Shown here piece after piece: positions 19,558 to 29,716 of a stretch of 64,000 nt of DNA (position 1 is the stretch's first letter; each line of letters begins with the position of its first letter). Where the stretch lies: NCBI RefSeq assembly GCF_013753875.1, contig NZ_SMDS01000019.1, positions 186,001 to 250,000 on the forward strand, written 5' to 3'. Below the pieces are notes generated by a model, which worked only from the letters and a program-made list of their open reading frames with translations, was not told the DNA's origin and made no database searches. The DNA comes from Candidatus Pantoea persica. Its GTDB lineage: Bacteria; Pseudomonadota; Gammaproteobacteria; Enterobacterales; Enterobacteriaceae. The position numbers were made by a program, and so were the translations under genes.

Positions 19558-20393
19558 CTAGAGGCCAAGCAGGCCGATCCAGTAACCCAAAATACCAATC
19601 ACAAAGAAGCCGACAATAATCCACAGCGCGTTCACCTTGCGGCGCAGCAGCCACATACAGGCGAAGGTCAGCAGCAGCGGCACGATGCCCGGCATCAGCT
19701 GATTGAGAATGTTCTGCACCGTGGTCACCGTGGTTTTCCCGGTCTGGTCAGTAATGCGCGACACCACCAGCGGGATATTGACGTACGTCCACTTGTTGAC
19801 CAGCGCGCCCATGACAAACAGGCCGAGAATCGACGCCCCCTCCGTGAGCTTTTGCAAAAAGCCGCCGCCCATATCGCTGACGATGTTGATACCTTTACGG
19901 TAGCCGTAGGCGACGCCGTAATAGCGGGTCGCCAGACGTGCCAGGTTAAACAAAATAAAGAACAGCAGCGGGCCGAGCAGGCTGCCGCTCATGGCGATGC
20001 GGGCGCCGAGGGCGGCGAATACCGGCCGCACCGTGCCCCACGCCGACGCCCGCCAGCGGACCCATCAGGCCGACTTTGATGCCGTTGATGGCGCCATCGT
20101 CGATCGGCGCGCCGTTCGCGCGCTGCTCCTCCATCGCCATGGTGACGCCCAGCACCGGCGCGGCCACGTAGGGATAGGTGTTGAAGAATTCCAGATGGCG
20201 TTTAATCGCCTGCCTGCGCGCCTTGTTGTTTCTCAGGATAGAGGCGGCGGATCACCGGCACCATAGAGGAGCAGAAGCCTAGCGCCTGCATACGCTCGAA
20301 GTTCCATAAACCCTGGAACAGGTTCGACCGTAAAAACACGCTGCGCACGTCGCCCGGGGTCAGTTTTTTCTGTGCTGTTGTTGTATCAACCAT
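19558..20393 (-). pseudogene. manZ: manZ, mannose PTS EIID component, frameshifted
   Basis: Relic of ManZ, the EIID membrane subunit of the mannose phosphotransferase system. It starts KKLTPGDVRSVFLRSNLFQG and reads to RRLYPEKQQGAQAGD, where a frameshift near 20215 occurs. The second segment (YPYVAAPVLGVTMAMEEQRA ... MGPLAGVGVG) ends at a second frameshift near 20040. The last 150 residues are clean (RPVFAALGARIAMSGSLLGP to the end). No full-length subunit can be made. manX-manY-manZ are in operon order on this strand. Confidence 0.94.
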
Positions 20394-20417
20394 GTTGTCA
20401 CCTGTTCCTTAGTCGAG

Positions 20418-21202
20418 TTAGTTATCGAGGTCGTTATTCGCCGGGCCAGCGGCAGGCGCGCCCGCCACGCGGTTATATTTCGGCGCCAGCTGGATATAGA
20501 GCACTGCCATGACTACGCCGATGACGCCCAGCGCCACCAGGTTGAGGCTGGTGAAGGCGGTGGTAACGAAGCCCAGGTAAAAGAAGGGCATCAGATCGCC
20601 GGCGAGCATTATATTGATGACCATCGCGTAACCCACCACGACAATCATGCCGCTGGCGATATTCAGGCCGTTGGTGACCACTTCTGGGATAGAGCTGAGC
20701 AGCGAATGCACGGCGCTGGTACCGACGGAGACGGCGACGATCAGCACCGGGATGGCGATACGCATCGCCTGCAGCACCAGCGCGGAGACGTGGATCCAGG
20801 AGATCGCCGTCAGATTGTCTTTCTCCGCCGCCTTATCGGCCGCGTGCTGAAAGCCGACGGTGAGGGTACGCACGATAATCGTCAGCACCTGCTCGGCGGC
20901 GGCCAGCGGAATAGCCAGCGCAATACCGGAACCGACGCTCTGTCCGCCGGCGATAACCAGAATGGTGGAGATGATTGAGGCAAGCGCCGCATCGGATGCC
21001 ACCGCGGCGCCGATGTTCATCCAGCCCAGGGCGATAATATCCAGCGTGCCGCCGATGATAATGCCGGTCTTCATATCGCCGAGCATGGCGCCGATCAGGG
21101 TACAGGCCACCAGCGGCCGGTGAAACTGAAACTCATCCAGAATCGATTCCATGCCGGCGATAAAGGCGGCAATAAAGATCAGGATGATTTGTAGCGCATC
21201 AT
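20418..21202 (-). pseudogene. manY: manY, mannose PTS EIIC component, 5' frameshift
   Basis: EIIC membrane channel of the mannose PTS. From an internal ATG at 21152 a 244-residue frame is uninterrupted and highly conserved (GSILDEFQFHRPL-like start, then LGDMKTGIIIGGTLDIIALG). The first 20 or so residues, part of the first membrane segment, are read only in a different frame from the tandem ATGs at 21197-21202 (next to AGGAGAAGGGG), which run into a stop within eight codons. It is therefore probably not made at normal length. With manX and manZ also broken, it has no functional partner. Damage is mild and recent. Confidence 0.7.
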
Positions 21203-21259
21203 ACCCCTTCTCCTCAGGAGGATAGCGTTAACTGGCCCGCAGGCGCAGCGGACGGCGTG

Positions 21260-22165
21260 TTACGCGTTGACCTTCGCAATCAGGTCCATCATTTTCAGTT
21301 TTGGATCGCTGGAGACCTTACACACCTCCAGCTCGATATGGCGCTCGTTGAGCTTGCGGAAGGCGGCGATATCCTTCTCATCCACCGAGACGGCGTTGTT
21401 GACTTGGGTTTTCCCCTGACGAAATGCCATGCTGCCGATATTGACCGTTTTAATGTCGACGCCCTGTTTCCACCACGCGCAGCACGTCGGTGGGATTGGT
21501 AAACAGCAGCATCACGCGATCGCGGCCATATTTGGGGTTTTTCCAGACGCGCACCATTTTGTCGACATCGACCACGTGCGCGGTCACGCCGGGCGGCGCG
21601 ACCTGCGTCAGCAGGGTTTTATGCACCTGATCTTTCGCCACCTCGTCGCTCACCACGATAATGCGTGACATGTTGGTCTCCTTGGTTCCAGCACGTCGCC
21701 ACCTGGCCATGGATCAGGCGGTCGTCGATGCGCGCCAGGCCAATTTTCATATGTTCGCCGGGTGCCAGCGGCAACGGGGGTTTTCTGCGCCTTGACGCCC
21801 TCCCGGCCGGTTTCCACCGCGATGCCGACCAGCTCGGCGAAGCCGAGATCGTCGTCGCGCGCCATCAGCGTCTCCACCAGCATGGGAATATTGACCCCGG
21901 CGGTAACGTCATAATTTTCTTTGTCTAGCACCACGCGGTTGGCGGCGTTGAATGGGCTGCCGCCCCAGTATCCACTAAAAACAGCACCCCTTTCGAGGGT
22001 ATCCAGCTTTGCCAGCTGCGCCTGATATTTTTCAATAAGCGTTTCTGCATTTTCGCCGGGCACGAAGTCGAACCATCCCACGTTCCCCTGCTCGCCCAAC
22101 AGCATCTCTGCAGTTTTTAGCAGTTGTTCCGCTGCCCAGCCTTGTGTACCAATTGCAATGGTAAC
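21260..22165 (-). pseudogene. manX: manX, mannose PTS EIIAB component, broken
   Basis: Relic of ManX, the cytoplasmic EIIAB phosphoryl-transfer subunit. A good ribosome-binding site (GGAGG) precedes GTT-ACC-ATT-GCA, so the usual GTG start has become GTT (22163-22165). The EIIA part reads GWAAEQLLKTAEMLLGEQ, two compensating indels distort the GVLFLVDTWGG block, and frame is lost in the linker near 21785. The EIIB part resumes (VSRIIVVSDEVAKDQVHKTL, VMLLFTNPTDVLR), is shifted again near 21480, and ends at 21260 (LKMMDLIAKV). At least four lesions. Confidence 0.94.
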
Positions 22166-22667
22166 TTGCTACCTCCGTTCGCTAAAGAAAGTTGTCGGGA
22201 ATCGACGCGCCCTTATCGGTTTTGCTGGCAAGCGCGCAGCAAAAATCCCCGGACGAGACGTTATTCTCCTGACATTTAAATTGAAGCGGTCAGTCGCGAA
22301 TTATTTGAGTGAGCGAAAAAATAAATTATGTGACGGTGGTCAGTAATCGAACCTGTCAGTCGCCTGACCACGATTATTAGGTCGCCCGCCAGGTTGAATC
22401 ATTTGTAAATGAAAGAAAATTTTTTGACGTAATTTACCGGCCTGCTACATTAGCCCTTCTGTTTATCAATCAGGAGTTCCGGGTTTCAACCCACCTTTAT
22501 GGATTATGGATCGTCACCGACATCGCTTAATCCCTTTGTTGCGTGCCTCTGCGCTGCCACTAACGCCTGACGGCGTATCTGTTTTCACCCCGAGCTTCTT
22601 TATGCCAGCCAGGTTCCCGTACGCTGGCACGATACGCTTTACTCTCTTCCGCATTCAGGAGTCAATG
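22166..22667 (+). promoter_or_regulatory. Promoter and long leader of yoaE
   Basis: About 500 bases between the manX start and yoaE. A minus-35 TTGACG at 22424-22429 and minus-10 TACATT at 22446-22451, 16 bases apart, form a credible sigma-70 promoter. This leaves a leader of about 210 bases before yoaE. The leader contains GCCAGC...GCTGGC (about 22602-22626), a small hairpin. It also has no stop codon in the yoaE frame from 22506 on, which makes yoaE look longer than it is. The left part holds nothing I recognise. Confidence 0.5.
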
Positions 22668-24236
22668 ATGGAATTTCTCTTCGCCCCCTCAATCTGGGCG
22701 GGGTTATTAACCCTTATCGTGTTGGACATCGTGCTGGGTATCGACAACTTGGTGTTTATCGCTATCCTGGCTGACAAGCTGCCGCCGAAGCAGCGCGACA
22801 AGGCGCGTCTGATCAGCCTGTCGCTGGCGCTGGTGATGCGTCTGGGCCTGCTGTCGCTGATCTCCTGGATGGTGACGCTGACGCGTCCGCTGTTCAGCAT
22901 CGGCGCATTCAGCTTCTCGGGGCGCGATCTGATCTTGCTGGTGGGTGGACTTTTCCTGCTGTTCAAGGCGACGATGGAGCTGCATGAGCGGCTGGAGAAC
23001 CGTCAGCACGATCAGCAGGGGAATCGCAGCTACGCCAGCTTCTGGGCGGTGGTGATGCAGATTGTGGTGCTGGACGCGGTCTTTTCGCTCGATGCGGTGA
23101 TCATGGCGGTCGGCATGGTCAACCATCTGCCGGTGATGATGACCGCGGTGGTGATTGCGATAGGCATTATGCTGCTGGCGTCGAAGCCGCTGACTAACTT
23201 TGTCAACGCGCACCCGACCGTGGTCGTTCTCTGCCTCAGCTTCCTGCTGATGATCGGCCTGTCGCTGATGGCGGAAGGCTTCGGCTTCTATATTCCTAAA
23301 GGCTATCTCTACGCGGCGATCGGCTTCTCGATTTTGATCGAGCTGTTCAACCAGATTGCGCGCCGCAACTTTATGCGTCATCAGGCGCATCGGCCGATGC
23401 GCGAGCGTACTGCTAAGGCGATACTGCGCCTGATGGGCGGCCGCCAGCGTTCCGCGCCGACAACCAGCAGCGAGGAGTCGCCGCTGACTGAGGCTATACC
23501 GCAGGAGGCGTTTAAGGATGAAGAGCGCTATATGATCAAGGGCGTGCTGACGCTGGCGTCGCGCGCGATTCGCAGCATTATGACGCCGCGCGGCGACATC
23601 TCTTGGGTGGACGCCGAGCGCCCGCTGGATGCAATTCGCATTCAGCTGCTGGATACGCCGCACAGCATGTTCCCGGTCTGTCGCGGCGAGCTGGACGAGA
23701 TTATCGGCGTGGTGCGCGCCAAAGAGCTGCTGGTGGCGATTGAGCTCGGCATGGACGTGGCGACCTTTGCCGCCAGTTCGCCCGCTATCGTGGTGCCGGA
23801 AACGCTCGATCTCATCAACCTGCTCGGCGTGCTGCGCCGCGCCAAGGGCAGCGTCGTCATCGTTACCAACGAATTCGGCGTGGTGCAGGGATTGATAACC
23901 CCGCTCGACGTGCTGGAAGCGATCGCTGGCGAGTTCCCGGATGAGGATGAAACCCCCGATATTGTCGTCGACGGCGACGGTTGGATCGTGAAGGGTGGCA
24001 CTGACCTGCATTCGTTGCAGCAGCTGTTCGACGTCAACGATCTGGTGAAGCCGGATGAGGATCACGCCTCGCTGGCGGGCTTGCTGATCGCCCAGAAGGG
24101 TCAGCTGCCGCAGCCGGGCGAGGTCATCGACCTGCCGCCGCTGCACTTTACTATCCTGCAGGCGACCGATGACCGCGCCGACTTGGTGCGCGTGATCAAA
24201 GATAAGCCGCACGAGGATAAGGAAGAGGGGCAGTAA
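22668..24236 (+). CDS. yoaE: YoaE, TerC-family membrane protein with CBS and CorC domains
   Basis: Intact 522-residue inner-membrane protein (E. coli 518). The TerC domain covers about residues 1-240, with the acidic membrane motifs [12 protein letters not shown] and [14 protein letters not shown] typical of metal-ion exporters such as Alx and MntP-like proteins. A CBS pair follows (about 300-425: [31 protein letters not shown]), then a CorC_HlyC transporter-associated domain. I chose the second of two tandem ATGs at 22665 and 22668 because AGGAG is 6 bases upstream of it. Function probably metal or membrane homeostasis; not proven. Single gene closed by a perfect terminator. Confidence 0.94.
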   Translation: MEFLFAPSIWAGLLTLIVLDIVLGIDNLVFIAILADKLPPKQRDKARLISLSLALVMRLGLLSLISWMVTLTRPLFSIGAFSFSGRDLILLVGGLFLLFKATMELHERLENRQHDQQGNRSYASFWAVVMQIVVLDAVFSLDAVIMAVGMVNHLPVMMTAVVIAIGIMLLASKPLTNFVNAHPTVVVLCLSFLLMIGLSLMAEGFGFYIPKGYLYAAIGFSILIELFNQIARRNFMRHQAHRPMRERTAKAILRLMGGRQRSAPTTSSEESPLTEAIPQEAFKDEERYMIKGVLTLASRAIRSIMTPRGDISWVDAERPLDAIRIQLLDTPHSMFPVCRGELDEIIGVVRAKELLVAIELGMDVATFAASSPAIVVPETLDLINLLGVLRRAKGSVVIVTNEFGVVQGLITPLDVLEAIAGEFPDEDETPDIVVDGDGWIVKGGTDLHSLQQLFDVNDLVKPDEDHASLAGLLIAQKGQLPQPGEVIDLPPLHFTILQATDDRADLVRVIKDKPHEDKEEGQ

Positions 24237-24272
24237 AGACAAAACGGCGCTAAGGCGCCGTTTTGTCTTTAC
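24235..24272 (+). terminator. Terminator after yoaE
   Basis: A perfect 16-base-pair inverted repeat (AAAGACAAAACGGCGC and its complement) with a 4-base loop, overlapping the yoaE stop codon and ending in T. It would also terminate transcripts of pdeD from the other strand. Confidence 0.9.
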
Positions 24273-24327
24273 TGATGTAAGGGACTTAGCGCACAGCGCC
24301 GGGTGTCAACGCCTGAACGTCACGTGG

Positions 24328-25881
24328 TCAGCTGGCCTGGTGCTGCATCAGCCAAGCGGGGGAATATTTAATCGGCATCAGACGCGCATATAAATAGCCC
24401 TGCAGCAGATCCACCCCGCGCTCGCGTAGATAGGCGGCCTATTCGGCCGTCTCCATGCCTTCGGCCACCAGGCTGATATTCAGACGCTGCGCCAGCGATA
24501 TCACCATATCCGTTACCGTAGAGTTGATGGCGTCGGTGCCAATGGCGACGGTAAAAATCTTATCGATCTTCATCGGGCTGCAAATCCTTCAGGTAGGAGA
24601 GCGAGCTGTCGCCGGTGCCAAAATCGTCAATCGCCAGCCGCACGCCGATGCTGTGCAGCTGCGCGATAACCTTCTGATCTACCACCGGCAGCGCGTCGAG
24701 CTTCGTCAGCTCCACCACCAACATTTGGTAGCGGATTCGCTGGCCATCACAGCTGTTGCAGATCCTCAACGATAGCGCGATCGCGGAAGTGGCTGGCGGC
24801 CACTTTGATGGTGATATGGAACGAGGAACAGCGCGGCAGGTTAGGCCGCTGCGCCACGGTTTTATCAATCACGAAGCGCGTCAGGGGCGCGATAAGGTTC
24901 TGCCGTTCGGCCAGCGGAATAAATACGTCCGGCGGGATCCAGCCTTGGCGCGCGTTGTGCCAGCGCAGCAGCAGCTCAATGCCGTCGCACTCGCCGCTTT
25001 TCGCATTAATCAGCGGCTGGCAGTAGACCATGAATTCATTGGCGGTAATGCCGTAGCTGATTTGCCAGCTTAGGCTCATGCGGTTCGCCGTCGCCAGCCA
25101 GACGATATAGACGATCAGCAGGCTCAGCAGCAGCGCCAGCGGCAGCTGCGAGGGCTACGTCGCCAGGGCGAGGCGCGACGGCGAGGGGCCGTAAAGGGTG
25201 ATGCTGAAGGGGGAGCGCAGCGACGCCTGGTCGTAGCTGACCTCCTCTTCCGATGGTATGGTCGACTCGATCAGCGGATTGCCATACTCCAGTCTCTCGC
25301 CGCCGACGTTAAAGATGGCGCGCTCTACCCAAGGCAGCTGAGGTTCCAGCAGGTAGCTGAGCTGCTCATCAGCTCGATATTGATGACCTGCAAGGTGCCG
25401 GAACGGTTATCCAGCGACTTTGGCGTCCACAGCAGCAGGATCGGCGACCCCTTGAGCAGGAAGTTGTCGGTCGCCAGCATTATGCGCTGGTTATTGATCG
25501 CCAGTTCGGGATAGGTCTGGCTAAGGGGATGGCGCGCGGGCCGTAAATGCTGGAGCAGTAGATGCGATCGTGTTCCACCAGCAGTATGGCGTGTACGGTT
25601 TGCAGCGCCGAAATTTTTTCAATTAGCGGAAAGCGCACCGCGTCACAGGGCACGCCGACCAGTCAAAGGGTGTTGTTTGCCGAGACGTCCCGCGGGGGAA
25701 AAATACGGTCGAAGCGCTAGATGGCATTGTCGGCAAAATCGAGCGACTGCTGTTCGATGCGCGATTTCTCTTCGATAAAGCGGAAAGCCAGCGTTAAAAT
25801 CAAAACCACAGCGGCGATCACCAACGCGATAAGCAGGCGCTTACGGCGAAACTGTCCAACGTATTGATGGGCCAGAAGCAT
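24328..25881 (-). pseudogene. pdeD: pdeD/yoaD, CSS-motif EAL phosphodiesterase, broken
   Basis: Relic of PdeD (YoaD), a membrane c-di-GMP phosphodiesterase with a periplasmic CSS domain. The first membrane helix (RRKRLLIALVIAAVVLILTL) and CSS region (the YCSSIYG block near 25560) are present but interrupted by stops near 25720 and 25664 and by frameshifts. The EAL domain starts clean (NEFMVYCQPLINAKSGECDG, then ELLLRWHNARQGWIPPDVFI) and is disrupted near 24750 and 24570. An amber replaces Gln near 24440, and the tail YLYARLMPIKYSPAWL survives. Catalytic EAL and DDFGT blocks lie in different frames. Confidence 0.93.
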
Positions 25882-25983
25882 CAGTAACCACCTTCCACAC
25901 ACTCCATTAAGGCCAGGATAACGGGGCTGTTATCGGCATGGCAACTATAAGGTTTAGCCATGCTTCTGAAAAAAGCATTACTG

Positions 25984-26013
25984 AAAAAGCTGCGCGACCT
26001 GAAGAGGTCGCGC
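25984..26013 (-). terminator. Terminator downstream of the sdaA relic
   Basis: On the minus strand a 9-base-pair stem GCGCGACCT/AGGTCGCGC with a CTTC loop is followed by AGC and five T. It lies only 7 bases after the premature end of sdaA, so a deletion brought it close. Confidence 0.85.
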
Positions 26014-26019
26014 GAGGGG

Positions 26020-26906
26020 TTACTCCGCCCCGGAGATGGAGGCGTTCATCTTATAGAGAATGCCGATGGCGCCAGAGGCGAGGAAATAGCGGGTAAAGAT
26101 GTCCGGCGTGACGGGTTCGATAAAGTGATCGTAATAGGCGAGCACCGCGGGCACGATGCCCCGCAGGCGCCGTTGGTCGGCGCGGTGACCACGCGGCCGC
26201 CCGCAGCGTTCTCTTCGTTGACCGCCAGCGCGAACATATTCACCCAGTCGATCACGTTCATCGGATCGTTGGTGTTTTTAGAGGAGGAGGTCAGCAGGCG
26301 ACGCAGCGGGCCATGCAGCACGCCTTCGGTATTCAGTCCGTGGTCGATGCAAGCCTGCATGGTCTGCCAGACGTCGGTGAAATAGTCGCGGATCTCGTCG
26401 CGCGAGTGCAGTGCCAGTTCATTTTTCATCACCAGTCCAGAGAGCGATAGGCCGGTTGCGCGGCAGTGCGCCAGCAGTTCTTTGGCGGAGTGGAACGGCC
26501 AGGGCACGTTCACTTCGTCCAGCGTAGACTGGCCTAAGTGCTCGTCGACGATAAAGCCGCCGCCGACGGATTAGTAGGTTTTGCTGAGGATCAAGAGGTC
26601 GCCGGCGAACGCCAGCAGCAGTCGTTCGCTCTGCTCGACGTCTTTGATAAACGCCGGAATGGCGTCGATATCCACGGTGACGGGCGAGGCGCTCTCCAGC
26701 TCCATAATAATGGCGATATCGGTATGGTGACCTTTGCCGGTCAGCGAAAGCGAGCCGTAGACATCCACAGTGATGCGGGGTTCGTCCTGAAGTTTTCCCT
26801 GTTCAGTCAGCAGGTCGACAAACTCCTTGCCTGCTTTCATCGGTCCCACGGTATGGGAACTCGACGGGCCGATGCCCACTTTGAACATGTCAAAAACGCG
26901 AATCAC
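26020..26906 (-). pseudogene. sdaA: sdaA, L-serine deaminase I, broken
   Basis: Relic of SdaA, the iron-sulfur L-serine dehydratase (E. coli 454 residues). A GTG at 26906, preceded by GAGGAG, is the likely start. The N-terminus is clear (FDMFKVGIGPSSSHTVGPMK). About 35 residues are deleted after ERLLLAFAGD, an ochre at 26571-26573 replaces Tyr in SKTYYSVGGG, and about 10 residues are gone in the GVLHGPLRRLLTSS block. Frame is lost at PTNGACG near 26165. The remnant ends at SGAE with TAA, just before the segment that carries the cluster-ligating cysteines. Confidence 0.94.
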
Positions 26907-27084
26907 AGGCGACACTCCTCAAAAAAATATTTTTCTTACTGCTAAGGCCGTTTATGGCGCTAATAGTGATCGACGCCCCGGGGGGAAAAGCGCCTTTTCG
27001 CATGAAATTAACTAATCCTTCAGGCGAGAAATAGTTATGCTGCGCAGGGGATGTGCAACGGGATAAAGGGAAGAAAAGCGGGTG

Positions 27085-27651
27085 TCAGAGGGCGATTTGC
27101 TGGCTGAGCGAGCAAATGATGCCGGCGGTCATGCCCCAGACCAGATAATCCTGATAGACCGACAGCCAGACCGCATGGCGCAGGCCGGCGCGCTCGATAT
27201 CCAGCGAGGCGTAGCGGTTGAGGCGCAGCGCCTCTTCCAGCGGCATCTCGAAAGCGCTCTCCACCTCGTCAGGATTGATCTGCAACGATATCTCCGGGGA
27301 GATGATGCCGACTACCGGCGTCACGCGAAAGCCGGTGCTGCTGGTCACCGGCGCAAGCTGGCCAAGGACTCTGACCTCGCGGGCGTCGATGCCAACCTCT
27401 TCCTGCGCCTCGCGCAGCGCGGTGGCGATCAGCGAGGCGTCGCTCTCATCCTGCATGCCGCCGGGGAAGGCGACCTGTCCGGCGTGCTTGCGCAGCTCAC
27501 GCGAGCGGCGCGTCAGCATCAGGCCCGGCGTCGGGCGGGCCACAATTGGCACCAGCACTGCCGACTGGCGGCCATCGGGCGGCCGCGACGACGTTTCCGG
27601 CTGCAGCAGGGTAAAGCGAGTCATGAAATCGTCCAGCGTCAGACTATTCAT
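27085..27651 (-). CDS. nudL: Nudix CoA pyrophosphatase NudL
   Basis: Intact 188-residue Nudix hydrolase of the NudL/YeaB family, predicted to split CoA and its derivatives into phosphopantetheine and 3',5'-ADP. The Nudix box spans [20 protein letters not shown] plus EEVGI. The family's upstream CoA motif is present as [20 protein letters not shown]. Its ATG overlaps the pabB stop by 4 bases (ATGA), so translation is coupled to pabB. Length equals that of homologues. Confidence 0.93.
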   Translation of the reverse strand: MNSLTLDDFMTRFTLLQPETSSRPPDGRQSAVLVPIVARPTPGLMLTRRSRELRKHAGQVAFPGGMQDESDASLIATALREAQEEVGIDAREVRVLGQLAPVTSSTGFRVTPVVGIISPEISLQINPDEVESAFEMPLEEALRLNRYASLDIERAGLRHAVWLSVYQDYLVWGMTAGIICSLSQQIAL

Positions 27652-29006
27652 TCAGACTCTCCCGACAGCGCAGGCAGAATGCGGCTCACCTTGTGCAGCG
27701 TTTCCTGATATTCGGCATCGAGTTCGCTGTCGGCAACTACGCCGCTGCCCGCCGCGCAGTAGAGCCGCTGGTTTTCAGCGATCAGGGTGCGAATGGTGAT
27801 GCTGCTGTCCATGCGACCGCACAGGCTGAGATAGCAGACGCTGCCGCACCAGGCGTTGCGGCGATGCGGCTCCAGCTCGTCGATGATTTCCATGGCGCGG
27901 ATTTTCGGCGCGCCGGTGATTGAACCGCCGGGAAAGCAGGCGCGCAGCAGGTCGCTAGCGCGCAGCGAGGCGGGCAGGCGGGCGCGAACCGTGCTGACCA
28001 GATGGTGCACCGCCGGAAACGGCTCCACCACGAACAGCGCCGGCACGCTGACCGAACCCGGTTCGGCGACGCGGCCGATATCGTTGCGCAGCAGATCGAC
28101 GATCATCAGGTTCTCCGCGCGATCTTTTTCGGAAGTCGCCAGCGCCTCGGCGGCCAGCCGATCCGCTTCGGGGGCGGCGGCGCGCGGGCGTGTGCCCTTG
28201 ATCGGCCGGGTTTCAATTTCGTGGTTGTTCAGCGCGAGGAAGCGTTCCGGCGACAAACTGAGAATGGCGCTGTCGGGCAGGCGCAAGAAGGCGCTGAACG
28301 GCGCGCGATTCGCCGCGTTAAGGCGGCAGAACGCCTGCCACTCGTCGCCCTGATAGCGCACTTCGAAGCGCTGCGCCAGGTTGACCTGATAGCAGTCGCC
28401 CGCCTGGATATAGGCCTGCACCGCATGAAAACGCGCGGCATAGTCGCTGTAGCTCAGGTTGGATTGCCAGTCGCTGGTGAGCGAGAAGGGCGCGGCGTCG
28501 CGTGCCGGCCACTGCCGCAGCCAGCGCAGCCGCGCCTGAATATCACCCAGCGACAGCAGCGTCAGGCGCTGCAAATCGTGATCGGCGATCAGCGCCCAGT
28601 CGTAGATACCGACCGCCATATCTGGCGTGGTCAGATCGCGCGCCACCTGCTGCGGCAGCGTTTCGAAGCGGCGGCCGAGGTCGTAGCCAAACAGGCCGAG
28701 CGCGCCGCCCTGAAACGGCAAATCGTCACGGCTCGCCGGGGCGAGGGCCAACGCGTCGCACTGCTGCTGCACCAGCCGCAGCGGATCCTCGACGGAGGTA
28801 AAGGTGCCGTCAGCGCCCTGAACCCGGGTGATCTCGCCCTGCATCACCAGCGTGGCGCGCGGATCGGCGGTGAGAATATCGAAGCGGTTATCCGCATGAT
28901 CGGCGCTGCCGGAGGTGAGCAGCATCGCCCAGGGCAGGTGGGAAAGCGGCGCGAAATGCGCGCTGAGCGCATCCTGTGTATAGGGTAAACTGAGCGTTGA
29001 GACCAT
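27648..29006 (-). CDS. pabB: Aminodeoxychorismate synthase component I
   Basis: Intact 452-residue PabB (E. coli 453), the chorismate-binding subunit that with PabA makes 4-amino-4-deoxychorismate for folate. The N-terminal lid domain ([18 protein letters not shown]) is followed by the chorismate-binding domain. Its signatures are [12 protein letters not shown] with the catalytic Lys, [20 protein letters not shown], and [20 protein letters not shown]. It heads an operon with nudL and is divergent from yoaH across a 114-base gap. Folate supply would explain its retention. Confidence 0.96.
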   Translation of the reverse strand: MVSTLSLPYTQDALSAHFAPLSHLPWAMLLTSGSADHADNRFDILTADPRATLVMQGEITRVQGADGTFTSVEDPLRLVQQQCDALALAPASRDDLPFQGGALGLFGYDLGRRFETLPQQVARDLTTPDMAVGIYDWALIADHDLQRLTLLSLGDIQARLRWLRQWPARDAAPFSLTSDWQSNLSYSDYAARFHAVQAYIQAGDCYQVNLAQRFEVRYQGDEWQAFCRLNAANRAPFSAFLRLPDSAILSLSPERFLALNNHEIETRPIKGTRPRAAAPEADRLAAEALATSEKDRAENLMIVDLLRNDIGRVAEPGSVSVPALFVVEPFPAVHHLVSTVRARLPASLRASDLLRACFPGGSITGAPKIRAMEIIDELEPHRRNAWCGSVCYLSLCGRMDSSITIRTLIAENQRLYCAAGSGVVADSELDAEYQETLHKVSRILPALSGESE

Positions 29007-29120
29007 TATTCGGCAAAAGAATCAGACATCAATAAGGACGTTAGTCTGGCATATTTTCCCCCGGCTGGCACCTCTTTGTTCTGCATGAGATAATGGTCGT
29101 CTCGCAACCAGGAGTGAATT

Positions 29121-29306
29121 ATGTTTACAGGTTTACCAGCCCTTTCCCACGAGCAACAGCAGCAGGCGGTTGAGCGCATTCAGGCGTTAATGGCGGGCGG
29201 CATGTCCAGCGGGCAGGCGATTGCGCAGGTCGCGCAGGAGATCCGCCAGTCGCATCAGGGCGAGCAAATCCGGGCGCGCTTCGAAGAGGATGAGGATGAA
29301 GCCTGA
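29121..29306 (+). CDS. yoaH: YoaH, UPF0181 small protein
   Basis: Intact 61-residue YoaH (E. coli 59), family UPF0181, function unknown. It is helical and acidic at the C-terminus. The core [20 protein letters not shown] is diagnostic. An AGGAG motif lies 8 bases before the ATG. The 3' end now overlaps or abuts the truncated antisense yoaB relic, whose own 3' end was deleted. Confidence 0.92.
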   Translation: MFTGLPALSHEQQQQAVERIQALMAGGMSSGQAIAQVAQEIRQSHQGEQIRARFEEDEDEA

Positions 29307-29315
29307 TGCCCGGCT

Positions 29316-29593
29316 CGGCGCACCGGCGCGTTGCCGGGCGACACCCAAGCGTCCCTGGCGCGGTTTATCGCCGCGAAGTCCGCTTTCTCCACAAGAAAAA
29401 TCGTTGCGTCGAGGATCTTGCTCTTGTCCGACCCGACGCGCGTCAGCAGGGCGTCAATCACTGCCAGCGCGTTGGCGGTCTGCGCTTCGGCGTCGGCGTC
29501 GAGGTTCTCTGGCACGCTGGTGTAGTAGACGAGATCCTTATGAATCACTGCTTCCGACATGCGGTGTTCCGGATCGATACGGGTAATGGTCAT
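29316..29593 (-). pseudogene. yoaB: yoaB, RidA/YjgF-family protein, 3' truncated
   Basis: RidA-family enamine/imine deaminase-like YoaB, cut short. Residues 1-90 match closely (YYTSVPENLDADAEAQTANA, ILDATIFLVEKADFAAINRA, ARDAWVSPGNAPVR). The final 25 residues with the conserved Cys/Gly-rich end (VQAGLMNPKYKVEI in E. coli) are gone; the frame instead continues antisense into the end of yoaH, to 29255. The active-site Arg/Glu of the lost segment is missing, so it is probably nonfunctional. The upstream start region looks normal. Confidence 0.8.
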
Positions 29594-29716
29594 GGTTTCT
29601 CCTTATTTTTACGGCCGATAGCCTGGCACAGGCAGGGGCGGGCTGTCATCAGTTGTGGAGCGGCCGGCGGAATACTGACATAATTACAGTGTTTTTGCCG
29701 AAACGGATGAGGATGT

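Noticed and set aside
22506..22667. N-terminal extension of yoaE by 54 codons
   Set aside because: The extension has no homology and no ribosome-binding site. The family start [12 protein letters not shown] has AGGAG in front, and a promoter lies upstream of the whole leader.
22707..24242. 511-codon open frame antisense to yoaE, and a 483-codon one antisense to prc (11670-13121)
   Set aside because: Long antisense frames are expected opposite GC-rich genes. Both are His/Arg/Gln-rich with no family resemblance, while the sense strands are clear orthologues.
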